NCBI GenBank assembly: GCA_963664655.2
Contig: OY761554.1
Coordinates: 3,968,001-4,032,000 of the forward strand
Length of the DNA: 64,000 nucleotides
Reading direction: 5' to 3'
Source: Desulfospira sp963664655
GTDB taxonomy: Bacteria > Desulfobacterota > Desulfobacteria > Desulfobacterales > Desulfobacteraceae
Shown: one piece after another, positions 41,740 through 50,750 of the stretch
Numbering within the stretch: position 1 is the first letter of the stretch
How the letters are laid out: the number at the start of each line of letters is the position of its first letter
Translations under genes and position numbers: made by a program
Notes under the pieces: generated by a model
Databases searched by the model: none
What the model was told of the DNA's origin: nothing
The model's input: the letters and a program-made list of their open reading frames with translations, nothing else

Positions 41740-44259
41740 TTAAATGGCGTGAGACGTTCTGTTGATGATTTCATCCTGGAGTGATTCGGGCAGATCCACA
41801 AAATAGGCACTGTATCCGCCGACCCGGACTAGAAGGTTCCGGTGTTTTTCCGGATTCGCCTTGGCGGCGATCAGGTTTTCCTGGCTGTGGATGTTAAACT
41901 GGATGTGCCAGCCGCCCCCTTCAAAATACGCCCGGATCAAGGCAATGACCAGTTCCAGCTTTTGGGGGGTATTGATCAGATCCTCCGTAAACTTCATGTT
42001 GTGGACCCCGCCCATGTATTGCCAGTTATCAAAGTTTACGGCAGAGTTAATCAACGCTGTCGGGCCGTTGACATCCACCCCCGGCATGGCCGAGGTGGCG
42101 CCGTCATTCACAGGGGTATAGGCTTTCCGGCCGTTGGGAAGCGCGCCCACCGAAGCCCCATGGACAATGTGGCCCGAAGCGGCCCCTTTAAACAGAAAGG
42201 GGGTGAGTCCCGTGATGGGATCAGGCCTTTTTTGCATGATTTCACGGTTTTTGTTGGTAACATAAATGAAAATATCATCCACATAGGGATCATCATTTCC
42301 AAATTTGGGCGCCCTTAAACACATCTGACGCAGCCCTTCATGCCCTTCCCAGTCCGCTTTCATGGCTTGGAGCAGCTCTTCCATGGTGGCCTGTTTCTGA
42401 TCAAAGACCACATACTTGATGGCCGCAAAAACGTCGGCCACATCCGTGCTGCCCCGGTCGCCGATCCACATTACCGTAGTGATGGGGTAGGGGGACCCGC
42501 CTTTGAGGGGGTGTAATCCCGAAGGAATGGAGATATCCCAGTAGTATGCGGCGTTGAGGCCGCTCACCAGCGGGTGATCCAGATCAAACCCATGCCGGAT
42601 GCCATAGTCTTTATTGAGTTGTTCAACAAAATAATCTTCCTGGGTAAAGTATGCCTCCATCAGTTGATCCATGTTCATGGTCGTGGGGTCACCGGTTTTG
42701 GGTCCCAGCTGTTTCCGGGTTCTGGGATCAAATCCGTTGTTCAGGGCAAGTTCCATTACCTTTGCCTGGTTGATATGCTGGAACCCGCCAATATGCTGGT
42801 TGCAGTCCAGATGGTAAGCCAGGCAGCCGCTGGCGCTCCATTCGGAGGCATCTTCAAGGCTGACGCCCCGGTCCGTAAACCGCCTGGAACCGAGTTCATC
42901 GTTCAGGAAGGCCGGATTTCCCCCCCGGTATTCCATATTGCACTGAAGGGCAAACCGGATAAAGTCATCTTTCATGCCCTCATGATACCGGATGTAAACC
43001 GCAGGTTCCGAAAGCCTCATCTTGGCCATTACCTGGAGGATCAGGTAACTGGCCTCATTGGTGATATCCCTGCCTTTGGCATCCCGGCCGCAGACAGTGA
43101 CGTCAGGCAGCAGGGTTCCTTGAGAATGGGCAATATCTCTTTTTTCAGGGTCATAACACTCGCTTTCCCTTATTTTTAACCAGAGGCAGGCCAGCAGCTC
43201 AGCCGCTTTTTCCCGGGTGATTTTGCCGCTTTCAAGGTCTGCCTTTAGATAAGGATAAATCACCTGATCCAGCTGGCCGATGGAGGTATCTTTCCGGAAT
43301 GGTTTTTCTTTCTGGGCCGCGGCATGCAAAAACCGGATGGACTGAAGCGCTTCCCAGAAGTCACGGGGGGGATTGGCCGGAACCCACTCACAGTTGGCGG
43401 CTATTTTTTCAAGCTCTTGTTTCCGGGTGGGGTCGGTTTCTTTTTCAGCCTGGCTTCTGGCCAGTTCCGCATACCGGTGAGCCCATTCGATGACCGCCTC
43501 GCAGCTGATGATCATGGATTTTAGCAGGATCCGTTTTTCAAAGGGTTTGGGCCGGGCGGAGGGATGAACATATGCCCCCTCTTTGTCCATTCTTTCCAGC
43601 TCTTTTTTACAATCTTCGATGATCCCGTTGAGCCCTTTGTGGACCACCTTGCCACGGAATAATGAGCGGCCTCTGCCGATTCGCTCAGGAAAGATGGGTC
43701 CCCAGATCCCCATTTCCGGTTCAGCCCTTAAGGGAATCCCTTCAAATACCATGCCCCTGTCCATCATCAGGTCCATGTGCTGGGGCCCGAGTTCATATTC
43801 CAGGGCTTTGTTGACTTCGTTGACCGGCAGCCGTTCAGCCCAGTATTCAGCGTCTTTTTTAAGGGCTTCAACATCTTCGGGGGCAATGCCGGCTTCGGTC
43901 CATTCACTCATTTTCCGGACAAAGGCCCCCCGTTCAATGGCGGCCAGAATCTGTTTGGGGCACTCGCAGGCAAGGGCGTCAGCGCCCTTGATCGCTTTGG
44001 TCAATGAACCGGCGATCAATTCACCATCCCTTAAGAGAAGCGGCGTTTCCCTGAAGATGGTCTGAACTGCCAGCGAAAATCTCAAGGTCAAGGGAAGTCC
44101 CTCGGTCTTTGAGTAAGATTTGGTAAATGAAAAAGACGATTCCGGACATATCACCACCGGTGCATTTTGCCATTCATCGACTAATTTTTCGACCCTTGGG
44201 GTGATCACGTCCAGTTCACGGTATAGACTGGGAACAATGTTGGTTATTTTTGCGGTCAT
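41740..44259 (-). CDS. Glycyl radical enzyme of unassigned type
   Basis: 839 residues. The C-terminal glycyl loop RVGGYSAYFVDLPESLQ is present (Gly815 by count). The Cys loop reads WSASGCLAYHLDCNQH with the thiyl Cys at 479: it lacks the Glu two residues later that glycerol dehydratase, choline, isethionate and hydroxyproline enzymes share, and it lacks the Cys-Cys of pyruvate formate-lyase. Otherwise the sequence is like the PFL2/eliminase group. AGGAGG precedes the ATG. Operon order: this gene, activase, MmgE/PrpD, molybdopterin enzyme. A TRAP transporter under a matching operator suggests a carboxylate substrate. The reaction cannot be named from sequence. Confidence 0.9.
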   Translation of the reverse strand: MTAKITNIVPSLYRELDVITPRVEKLVDEWQNAPVVICPESSFSFTKSYSKTEGLPLTLRFSLAVQTIFRETPLLLRDGELIAGSLTKAIKGADALACECPKQILAAIERGAFVRKMSEWTEAGIAPEDVEALKKDAEYWAERLPVNEVNKALEYELGPQHMDLMMDRGMVFEGIPLRAEPEMGIWGPIFPERIGRGRSLFRGKVVHKGLNGIIEDCKKELERMDKEGAYVHPSARPKPFEKRILLKSMIISCEAVIEWAHRYAELARSQAEKETDPTRKQELEKIAANCEWVPANPPRDFWEALQSIRFLHAAAQKEKPFRKDTSIGQLDQVIYPYLKADLESGKITREKAAELLACLWLKIRESECYDPEKRDIAHSQGTLLPDVTVCGRDAKGRDITNEASYLILQVMAKMRLSEPAVYIRYHEGMKDDFIRFALQCNMEYRGGNPAFLNDELGSRRFTDRGVSLEDASEWSASGCLAYHLDCNQHIGGFQHINQAKVMELALNNGFDPRTRKQLGPKTGDPTTMNMDQLMEAYFTQEDYFVEQLNKDYGIRHGFDLDHPLVSGLNAAYYWDISIPSGLHPLKGGSPYPITTVMWIGDRGSTDVADVFAAIKYVVFDQKQATMEELLQAMKADWEGHEGLRQMCLRAPKFGNDDPYVDDIFIYVTNKNREIMQKRPDPITGLTPFLFKGAASGHIVHGASVGALPNGRKAYTPVNDGATSAMPGVDVNGPTALINSAVNFDNWQYMGGVHNMKFTEDLINTPQKLELVIALIRAYFEGGGWHIQFNIHSQENLIAAKANPEKHRNLLVRVGGYSAYFVDLPESLQDEIINRTSHAI

Positions 44260-44284
44260 GGGCGTCCTCCTTTGTTTTTGAGTT

Positions 44285-44306
44285 TTTTACTTAACGTTAA
44301 GTAAAA
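44285..44306. promoter_or_regulatory. Operator palindrome at the glycyl radical operon promoter
   Basis: TTTTACTTAACGTTAAGTAA plus AA is a perfect 22-base palindrome. On the minus strand it follows TTGACA (44335-44330) and an AT-rich -10 region (around 44312-44307), so a bound repressor would block the start site. The core recurs at 47669-47692. Confidence 0.75.
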
Positions 44307-44403
44307 TTTTAATATCCATTAAAGCATATTGTCAAGAAAAATTTACGATATCTAATATTTATTATTAACGGGTAATAGCTTTTTATTAGCTTAACGAAAC
44401 GCC

Positions 44404-44437
44404 GTGATCTAACGGCTCCATTGAGCCGTTCGATCAC
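44404..44437 (-). terminator. Hairpin after the TRAP permease gene
   Basis: GTGATC-N-AACGGCTC-CATT-GAGCCGTT-N-GATCAC, starting three bases after the dctQM stop. No U tract, so it may terminate weakly or stabilise the 3' end. Confidence 0.5.
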
Positions 44438-44440
44438 CAT

Positions 44441-46360
44441 TTATCCCATAGTAGACGGCAGCCATAAGCTCAAGCAGGGGAAAAATGCCACCAGAATCAG
44501 CACCACCAGCATGCCGATGGCAAATGGCCATACCCCGGCCAGGATATCCTCAAAAGGCGTTCCGCTGATCTGCTGAACCACAAAGAGGTTCAATCCAAAG
44601 GGCGGGCTGATCAGTCCCATTTCCATATTCAGTGTAAACAAAACCGCAAACCATGACAGGTTAAAATCCATGGCCGTTAATACCGGGGCCAGGATCGGCA
44701 TGGTGAGCAGGGTGATTTCCATGGCCCCCAGGAACATGCCCATTACAATGAGGGCAACCATCACCAAAACAATCAGCAGCCAACCGGGAAGGCTGATGGC
44801 GATAAGCGCATTTAGAATGGCCTGGGGAATCTGAAGCATGGCAATGATTTTGGCCAGGGCCAGGGCCGCACTCATCATGATGCAGATCATGGCCACGGTT
44901 TTGGTGGAATCCTTTGTCAGTTCAAACAGTTCGGACAAGGACATCTTCCGGATAAAAATCATGTAGACCATGCCGTATACAACGGCGACGGCGGCGGATT
45001 CCGATGGCGTAAACACCCCGGTATAGATGCCGCCCAGCACGATGACAGGCATCAAAAGGCCCCACACGGCTTGTTTGAAGTTACTGATCCGTTCTCGCCA
45101 GGGGGCTTTGGGCAAGGGTTGGTATTTCCCGCTGATTTTACAAAGGATCATGGCTACGGCGGACAGCGCCAAAAACAGCAGGATGCCCGGAATCAGGCCG
45201 GCAATAAACAAAAACCCGATGGACTCCTCGGTCACAACACCATAGGTAATCATGGCCGCACTGGGCGGGATAAGAATGCCCATGGTCCCACCGGCGGCAA
45301 TCAAGCCGCAGACCATTTTCCGGTCATAGTTCATTTCCACCAGTATGGGGATGGCCACAAGGCCGATGGTGGCCGCATTCACCACGCTGGAACCGGAAAT
45401 GGCAGCAAAAATGGCACAGGATGCCAGGGCCGCCACCGCCATTCCGCCGGGCAGATGGCCTACCCATTTGGCCGTAAAATCAAGCAGATCCCTGGCAATC
45501 CCAGATTTTAACATGATATGGCCCACAAAGATGAACAGGGGCAGGGCCATTAAGGTGAAACTGTCCCAGGACCAGTAGGCGATCTCCGGAATGGCGATCA
45601 GTGCCTCAAAACTTCCCCCTAAATAATAGTAGCCGGTACAGGTGACCATCCCGATGGCAAACCCCACCGGTGTCCCGCTGGCCAGCATGAACAGCAGCAG
45701 CAGCAAAAAACTGATGGGCGCAAAATTCGTATTTTCGGGAATCCATATACCGAGCAATCCGAATATGCCTGCCATCAAAATACTGACCAGGATAGTCCTG
45801 GCCGGGTGAATCCCGGACAGAACCGGCAGTTTTTGGGCTATCATTTTTAATGCCTGAAGGCACAGGGCCGCCATGGCGACAAAAATAACTGCCTTGAGGG
45901 GCCAAAGAGGGGCCAGCAGCATGTCACTGGTTTCTTTGCTGCGAAAACTGTCCACCACCATCAACCCCGAAAAATAAACAAATATCAGTCCATATGCCAG
46001 AACAAACACCAAAGAGATCAGGTAAAGAATATCCCGGGTCTCCTTGGAAAACCGTTTGGTTATGGCATCAACACGGACATGGCTGCCCTCTTTTAAACCA
46101 TAGGCCACGGAAGTGAAGGCAAACGCAATCATCAGCCAGATGATAACTTCGTGGGTCCAGGTGGTGGGGTACTGAAAGACCGCTCTGGCGACAACTTCAA
46201 AGGTGGCAATGATGGAACATAAGATAATGGCGATTCCGGTAAAGGAGGCCAGTCCATTGGCGATGGTATCAATGATGGTGCTTAAACTGTTGGATTTGCC
46301 ATCGCTGAAACTGGCTTCTGCGGCCTTTGTGATCATGTCTTTTTTCTTCTCCCTGTTCAT
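44441..46360 (-). CDS. TRAP transporter fused small and large permease subunits (DctQM)
   Basis: 639 residues. The first ~185 residues are DctQ-like with four spans (FTGIAIILCSIIATFEVVAR, TTWTHEVIIWLMIAFAF). The remainder is the large DctM-like permease with about twelve spans, carrying GTPVGFAIGM, ISGSSVVNAATIG and GLISPPFGLNLFV. Fused QM proteins are common in TRAP systems. It would take up an organic acid with sodium. It follows the binding protein by 36 bases. Confidence 0.94.
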   Translation of the reverse strand: MNREKKKDMITKAAEASFSDGKSNSLSTIIDTIANGLASFTGIAIILCSIIATFEVVARAVFQYPTTWTHEVIIWLMIAFAFTSVAYGLKEGSHVRVDAITKRFSKETRDILYLISLVFVLAYGLIFVYFSGLMVVDSFRSKETSDMLLAPLWPLKAVIFVAMAALCLQALKMIAQKLPVLSGIHPARTILVSILMAGIFGLLGIWIPENTNFAPISFLLLLLFMLASGTPVGFAIGMVTCTGYYYLGGSFEALIAIPEIAYWSWDSFTLMALPLFIFVGHIMLKSGIARDLLDFTAKWVGHLPGGMAVAALASCAIFAAISGSSVVNAATIGLVAIPILVEMNYDRKMVCGLIAAGGTMGILIPPSAAMITYGVVTEESIGFLFIAGLIPGILLFLALSAVAMILCKISGKYQPLPKAPWRERISNFKQAVWGLLMPVIVLGGIYTGVFTPSESAAVAVVYGMVYMIFIRKMSLSELFELTKDSTKTVAMICIMMSAALALAKIIAMLQIPQAILNALIAISLPGWLLIVLVMVALIVMGMFLGAMEITLLTMPILAPVLTAMDFNLSWFAVLFTLNMEMGLISPPFGLNLFVVQQISGTPFEDILAGVWPFAIGMLVVLILVAFFPCLSLWLPSTMG

Positions 46361-46396
46361 ATGTTTGATGGGTGGTGAAAAGAAATATCAGATCCC

Positions 46397-47434
46397 TTAA
46401 TGGGGTCTGGCCTGTTGGACCAGATCAACCATGTGATCGGCCTGATCTGCCGGCAGAAGCTTTTTCAGCTCAGCCAACTGATCGGGAAAGATTTTTTCAT
46501 TCCATTTCAATGCGTCTTCCTTAGGGACGATATAAACTTTATTCTCAGTTCTTTTGGCCAGTTGTGCCCATGCGTTTTCCGTTTTCTGGGTGATGTTTTG
46601 TCTCATCCAGTTTTCCATCTCTTTACCGGCGTCCAACAGAACGGTTTGCACATCTGCCGGCATCTTGTTCCATTTGTCCAGGTTCATTAAGATCCCGAAA
46701 TTGACGCCGGGAAGCAGCATGATACGGGTCCAGCATTCGGCGACTTCCTGGAGCTTCAGGCCTGTGGCGGCATTGACAGAAGTTGAAAAAATGCCGTCAA
46801 TAACGCCTTTCTGGGTGGACAGATACAATTCAGACGATGACATCAATACGGGTGAGCCCCCCAAGGTCTCCAAGGCAATCCCAAATTGACGGGAGGGGAC
46901 CCTCATTTTAAGCCCTTTTAAATCATCCACACTTTGAATCAGCCCCTTACGGCCCACAACGGCATCGGGTGCCCCGGAATCCAGCCAGGCGATGACCTTG
47001 GAATTTCCTTTTTCTTCAAGGGTTTTTTCAAGGATTCGGCCCAGCTCACCATCAATGACCCGCCAGCAATGATCCGGATCATCAAAGAACCCAAGAGAGG
47101 TCAGAATGGAAATCTCTGGCACAATGCTCAGCCACATCCCTAAGTTACACTGGCCCAGATCAACCATTCCCTTGGGGATGGCGGATTTCATATCTTTATC
47201 AGAGGCTATGGCCCCTCCGGCAAACATGGTAATGTCAACATTGCCGTTGGTCCGGGAGTTAACCGTCTTTATGAAATCACGAATCAGATCAACCCGGTCA
47301 TCCTTATCCTGCCATGATACGGCCATCCGCAACTTGATTTTTTTCTCTGCCGCCGCCACATCGGACAGTCCAAAAGAAAGGGTTAAAATACATACCGCTG
47401 CCAAACCTGTGATGACGCTCAACGCTTTGTTCAT
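46397..47434 (-). CDS. TRAP transporter substrate-binding protein (DctP family)
   Basis: 345 residues with a signal peptide (MNKALSVITGLAAVCILTLS, cleavage after an AAA motif near residue 29). The family signature GLKMRVPSRQFGIALETLGG includes the Arg (in MRVPSRQ) that normally salt-bridges a substrate carboxylate, supporting a carboxylic acid ligand. GGAGGGAG precedes the ATG. First gene of the TRAP operon, 235 bases downstream of an operator. Confidence 0.94.
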   Translation of the reverse strand: MNKALSVITGLAAVCILTLSFGLSDVAAAEKKIKLRMAVSWQDKDDRVDLIRDFIKTVNSRTNGNVDITMFAGGAIASDKDMKSAIPKGMVDLGQCNLGMWLSIVPEISILTSLGFFDDPDHCWRVIDGELGRILEKTLEEKGNSKVIAWLDSGAPDAVVGRKGLIQSVDDLKGLKMRVPSRQFGIALETLGGSPVLMSSSELYLSTQKGVIDGIFSTSVNAATGLKLQEVAECWTRIMLLPGVNFGILMNLDKWNKMPADVQTVLLDAGKEMENWMRQNITQKTENAWAQLAKRTENKVYIVPKEDALKWNEKIFPDQLAELKKLLPADQADHMVDLVQQARPH

Positions 47435-47668
47435 GACTCCCTCCAGACAAATAGTTATATGATACGAGCTTAAATCGTGTAACAGACAAGATCACATTTA
47501 ACTTCGGTCTACAGGGCGGCTTTTTATCAGGGCCAGCCACCCGTTGAACAAAAACAATGTACTTTGACAGGCCTTCTCAGAATCAGAATACAGGATCAAA
47601 TGGTCATCGGCGCTATCCAATGAAGGTGTTTGGAGTCTGCCGGCGGAGAGTGAGGGTTAAAGCAAGTC

Positions 47669-47692
47669 TTTTTACTTAACCTTAAGTAAAAA
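47669..47692. promoter_or_regulatory. Operator palindrome at the TRAP transporter promoter
   Basis: TTTTTACTTAACCTTAAGTA followed by AAAA: a 24-base palindrome with one mismatch at the centre, nearly identical to the element at 44285-44306. The -35-like TTGACA lies 27 bases away, almost the same geometry as at the glycyl radical promoter. Confidence 0.75.
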
Positions 47693-47886
47693 ATGACATA
47701 CTTTGTTTCCATGGTTCGTGTCAAGGGAAAAATAAAAATTTTGGGGGAACATGGGATTGTACCCCGGGATAAGCCTGGTTATGTCTTTTAATGGTTGGGG
47801 TAATTTGATCAAGATATCAAATTGTTTTACCGGCATAACCCCTCAGATAAAGACATCAGCATTAGAGAAATTCCCTGCCCTGAGAA

Positions 47887-47926
47887 AAAAATTTAAAAGC
47901 CGGGGATATGCCTCCCCCCGGCTTTA
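47887..47926 (-). terminator. Rho-independent terminator after aconitase
   Basis: On the minus strand AAAGCCGGGG, a 10-base loop, CCCCGGCTTT and then TAAATTTTTTTC. A classical intrinsic terminator beginning about 20 bases after the aconitase stop. Confidence 0.9.
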
Positions 47927-47944
47927 TGGGTAGTACGGATGCGC

Positions 47945-50620
47945 TTATGCAGTGATCATTTCCCGGAGAACATAGTGAAGGATTCCCTGGTGGCGGATAA
48001 AGTCAACCTCAATGTCGGTGTTGAGCTTGGCCGTGACGTCAAAGGTGACGATCCGGCCGTTTTGGGTTGCCTCAACCGTAAGGGAGCTGTTGGGCCTGAT
48101 GGCGTCAAGACCCTTGATGGTAAAGGTTTCATTTCCTTTCAGACCCAAAGATTCAAAGGATTCGCCGTCTTTAAAGACCAGGGGAACCACCCCCATGCCC
48201 ACCAGATTGGAGCGGTGAATCCGCTCAAAGGACTGGGCAATAACTGCCCTGACGCCTAACAGGATGGTTCCTTTGGCCGCCCAGTCACGGGAAGAACCCG
48301 TGCCGTATTCTTTGCCGCCAAATACAATGAGTGCGGTGTCCTGTTCCTTGTATTTCCGGGCCGCATCAAACACATGAAGGATTTCTTTTTCAGGAAATTT
48401 CAGGGTAAACCCGCCGGTTTGATCCACCAGAAGGTTTTTAATTCTGATGTTGGCAAAGGTGCCCCGCATCATGACCTCATGGTTTCCCCGCCGTGAGCCG
48501 TAGGAGTTAAAATCAAAGGGAAGAACCCCGGTTTCTTTTAAATACCTTCCGGCAGGGTAGTCCGCAGGAATGGCACCGGCCGGTGAGATATGGTCTGTGG
48601 TCACCGAATCTCCCAGGATCAGTAGCGGCCGGGCGTCATGAATATCCTTGATGGGACCGGCGGTCAAAGAGAAGTTTTCAAAAAAGGGCGGATTCCGGAT
48701 GTAGGTGGAATCCGGGTCAAAATCAAATGTGGTGGCCTTGGAAACCTCAAGCTCCTGCCAGAGCCGGTCTCCTTTAAATATATGTTCATATTGGTCTTTA
48801 TAGAAGTCGGCCTTTACATGACGTTCCACAAATTCGTTGATTTCTGCGGCAGCCGGCCAGATATCCTTCATAAAAACCGGCGCACCGTCCTTGCCGGTTC
48901 CAATAGGTTCGGTGTCAAGATCAATATTGATTCTGCCGGCCAGGGCATAGACCACCACCAGGATGGGGGACATCAGAAAATTGCCCTTAACGGCCTGATG
49001 GATCCTGGCTTCAAAATTCCGGTTTCCGGACAATACCGAGGTCACATCCAGGTGGCTGGTTTTAATGGCGTCCTCGATAAAGGGATCTAAGGGGCCGCTG
49101 TTGCCGATACAGGTCATACAGCCAAACCCGGCGTTGTTAAATCCAAGGGCTTCAAAATCATCGGTCAGCCCGCAGTCTTTGAGATAATCCATGACCACAC
49201 GGGACCCGGGCGAAAGGGATGTCTTCACGAACCATGGAATGGACAGCCCTTTTTCAACGGCTTTTCTTGCGGCAAGGCCGGCACCGATCATGGTATAGGG
49301 GTTTGAGGTGTTGGTACAGGAGGTAATGGCGGCAATGACCACGCTGCCGTTGGTCAGGGCCGGCTGGCGGACAGATGCGTCTGTTTTTAAATCTTTGGGC
49401 AGAATCTGAATGTCCTGGCGATGGTCCAGGTCATACAGTTCCGTGGTTTTTTCTTTGACCTTTGTTAAGACAATCCTGTCCTGGGGACGGCTGGGTCCTG
49501 ACAGACAGGGTTCAATGGCCCCTAAATCCACCTCAATGGTTTTGGAAAACACAAGATCCCGGTCATGGGTGTTAAAAAAACCGCAGGTTTTGCAATAGGC
49601 CGAGACCCGGTCCGCTGTCTGTTCCCGGTTGGTCCGGTTCAAAAAGTCCAGGGTCTGGTCATCCACCGGGAAAAAGCCTGATGTGGCTCCGTATTCAGGG
49701 GACATGTTGGAAATGGTGGCCCGGTCGGTCAGGGTCAGGTTCTTTACCCCGGGACCGGTATACTCAACAATTTTTTCCACCACGTTTTCCTGCCGTAACC
49801 GCTGGGTCACAAAAAGGGCAATGTCCGTTGAGGTGACCTGGGCCAAAGGGGTTCCGGTAAAATGAACCCCGATGATTTCCGGCAGGTTCATGTAATAGGG
49901 TTTTCCCAGCATGACCGCTTCGGCCTCAATCCCGCCGACCCCCCATCCCAGAACCCCGAGGGCATTGATCATGGTGGTGTGGGAGTCGGTTCCCACCAGG
50001 GTGTCGGGAAAGGCCGTCAGACCGTCTGGTGTCTGTTTAGTGGCAATCACCGGTGCCAGGTACTCCAGGTTAACCTGATGACAAATGCCCGATTCCGGCG
50101 GAACAACCCTGAAATTGTCAAAATTCTCCTGGGCCCATTTTAACAGTTTATAACGTTCCTTGTTTCTTTCGTATTCTTTCTGGGCATTGAGGAAAAATGC
50201 ATTTTTCTCTTTGAAATGGTCCACCTGGATAGAATGGTCAATGACCAGGTCAACGGGCACCAGGGGATTGATCTTTTCAGGGTCAAGCCCGGCCTTATGG
50301 ACCGCATCCCGCATGGCGGCAAAATCCACCACTGCCGGAACCCCGGTAAAGTCCTGCATCAGGACCCGGCCGGGATAAAAGGGGATCAGTTCCTGGGATT
50401 GGGACCGTGACAGGTAAAACTGGCAGGCATTGTGGATGTCATCCCAAGAAAGCTTTGATGTATCCATATTCCGGACAAGGTTTTCAATGATCACCCGGGC
50501 GGAAAACGGCAGGGAGCAGATGTCAGGGAAAAAAGAATCTTCAAGCAGTTTGAGGTTGTAAATGGTGCAGGACTGGTTCTGAAAAGAAATTTCCTGCCGG
50601 ATACGGGGGGTTTGGTTCAT
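47945..50620 (-). CDS. acnA: Aconitate hydratase (AcnA type)
   Basis: 891 residues from the ATG at 50620. The longer frame to 50650 reads into a heptamer repeat and is rejected. Cluster Cys are in AAITSCTNTSNP and GFGCMTCIGNSGPL; substrate residues in SGNRNFEARIHQ and GKEYGTGSSRDWAAKG. The large AcnA/IRP-like form interconverts citrate and isocitrate in an oxidative or reverse TCA cycle, consistent with Desulfobacter-like acetate oxidation. Monocistronic, with a clear terminator. Not part of the neighbouring TRAP operon. Confidence 0.96.
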   Translation of the reverse strand: MNQTPRIRQEISFQNQSCTIYNLKLLEDSFFPDICSLPFSARVIIENLVRNMDTSKLSWDDIHNACQFYLSRSQSQELIPFYPGRVLMQDFTGVPAVVDFAAMRDAVHKAGLDPEKINPLVPVDLVIDHSIQVDHFKEKNAFFLNAQKEYERNKERYKLLKWAQENFDNFRVVPPESGICHQVNLEYLAPVIATKQTPDGLTAFPDTLVGTDSHTTMINALGVLGWGVGGIEAEAVMLGKPYYMNLPEIIGVHFTGTPLAQVTSTDIALFVTQRLRQENVVEKIVEYTGPGVKNLTLTDRATISNMSPEYGATSGFFPVDDQTLDFLNRTNREQTADRVSAYCKTCGFFNTHDRDLVFSKTIEVDLGAIEPCLSGPSRPQDRIVLTKVKEKTTELYDLDHRQDIQILPKDLKTDASVRQPALTNGSVVIAAITSCTNTSNPYTMIGAGLAARKAVEKGLSIPWFVKTSLSPGSRVVMDYLKDCGLTDDFEALGFNNAGFGCMTCIGNSGPLDPFIEDAIKTSHLDVTSVLSGNRNFEARIHQAVKGNFLMSPILVVVYALAGRINIDLDTEPIGTGKDGAPVFMKDIWPAAAEINEFVERHVKADFYKDQYEHIFKGDRLWQELEVSKATTFDFDPDSTYIRNPPFFENFSLTAGPIKDIHDARPLLILGDSVTTDHISPAGAIPADYPAGRYLKETGVLPFDFNSYGSRRGNHEVMMRGTFANIRIKNLLVDQTGGFTLKFPEKEILHVFDAARKYKEQDTALIVFGGKEYGTGSSRDWAAKGTILLGVRAVIAQSFERIHRSNLVGMGVVPLVFKDGESFESLGLKGNETFTIKGLDAIRPNSSLTVEATQNGRIVTFDVTAKLNTDIEVDFIRHQGILHYVLREMITA

Positions 50621-50633
50621 TTCATATCTCTCG

Positions 50634-50747
50634 TTATTAGCTGTTAGCAATTAGCCATTAGCGATCAGCCGTCAGCAGCTATCAGTTAGCGGTTTTAGCC
50701 ATGGTCCTTAAGTGCTAAAAGCCAACAGCTAACCGCCAACAGCTAAA
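50634..50747. repeat. Heptamer TTAGC array, site 4 (inverted arms)
   Basis: TTAGCTGTTAGCAATTAGCC series on the left, TAAAAGCCAACAGCTAACCG series on the right, with degenerate middle. It fills the whole gap between the acyl-CoA ligase stop and the aconitase start region. Confidence 0.8.
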
Positions 50748-50750
50748 AAA

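Larger units (their letters stand above)
47435..47944. other. Intergenic region with TRAP operon promoter/operator and aconitase terminator
   Basis: 510 bases. Holds the operator (47669-47692), an upstream TTGACA (47724-47719 on the minus strand), a long leader to dctP and the terminator of aconitase (47887-47926). No gene seen. Confidence 0.65.

Noticed and set aside
21804..50747. TTAGC arrays as a CRISPR
   Set aside because: The repeat unit is seven bases, there are no unique spacers of constant length, and no cas gene is present.
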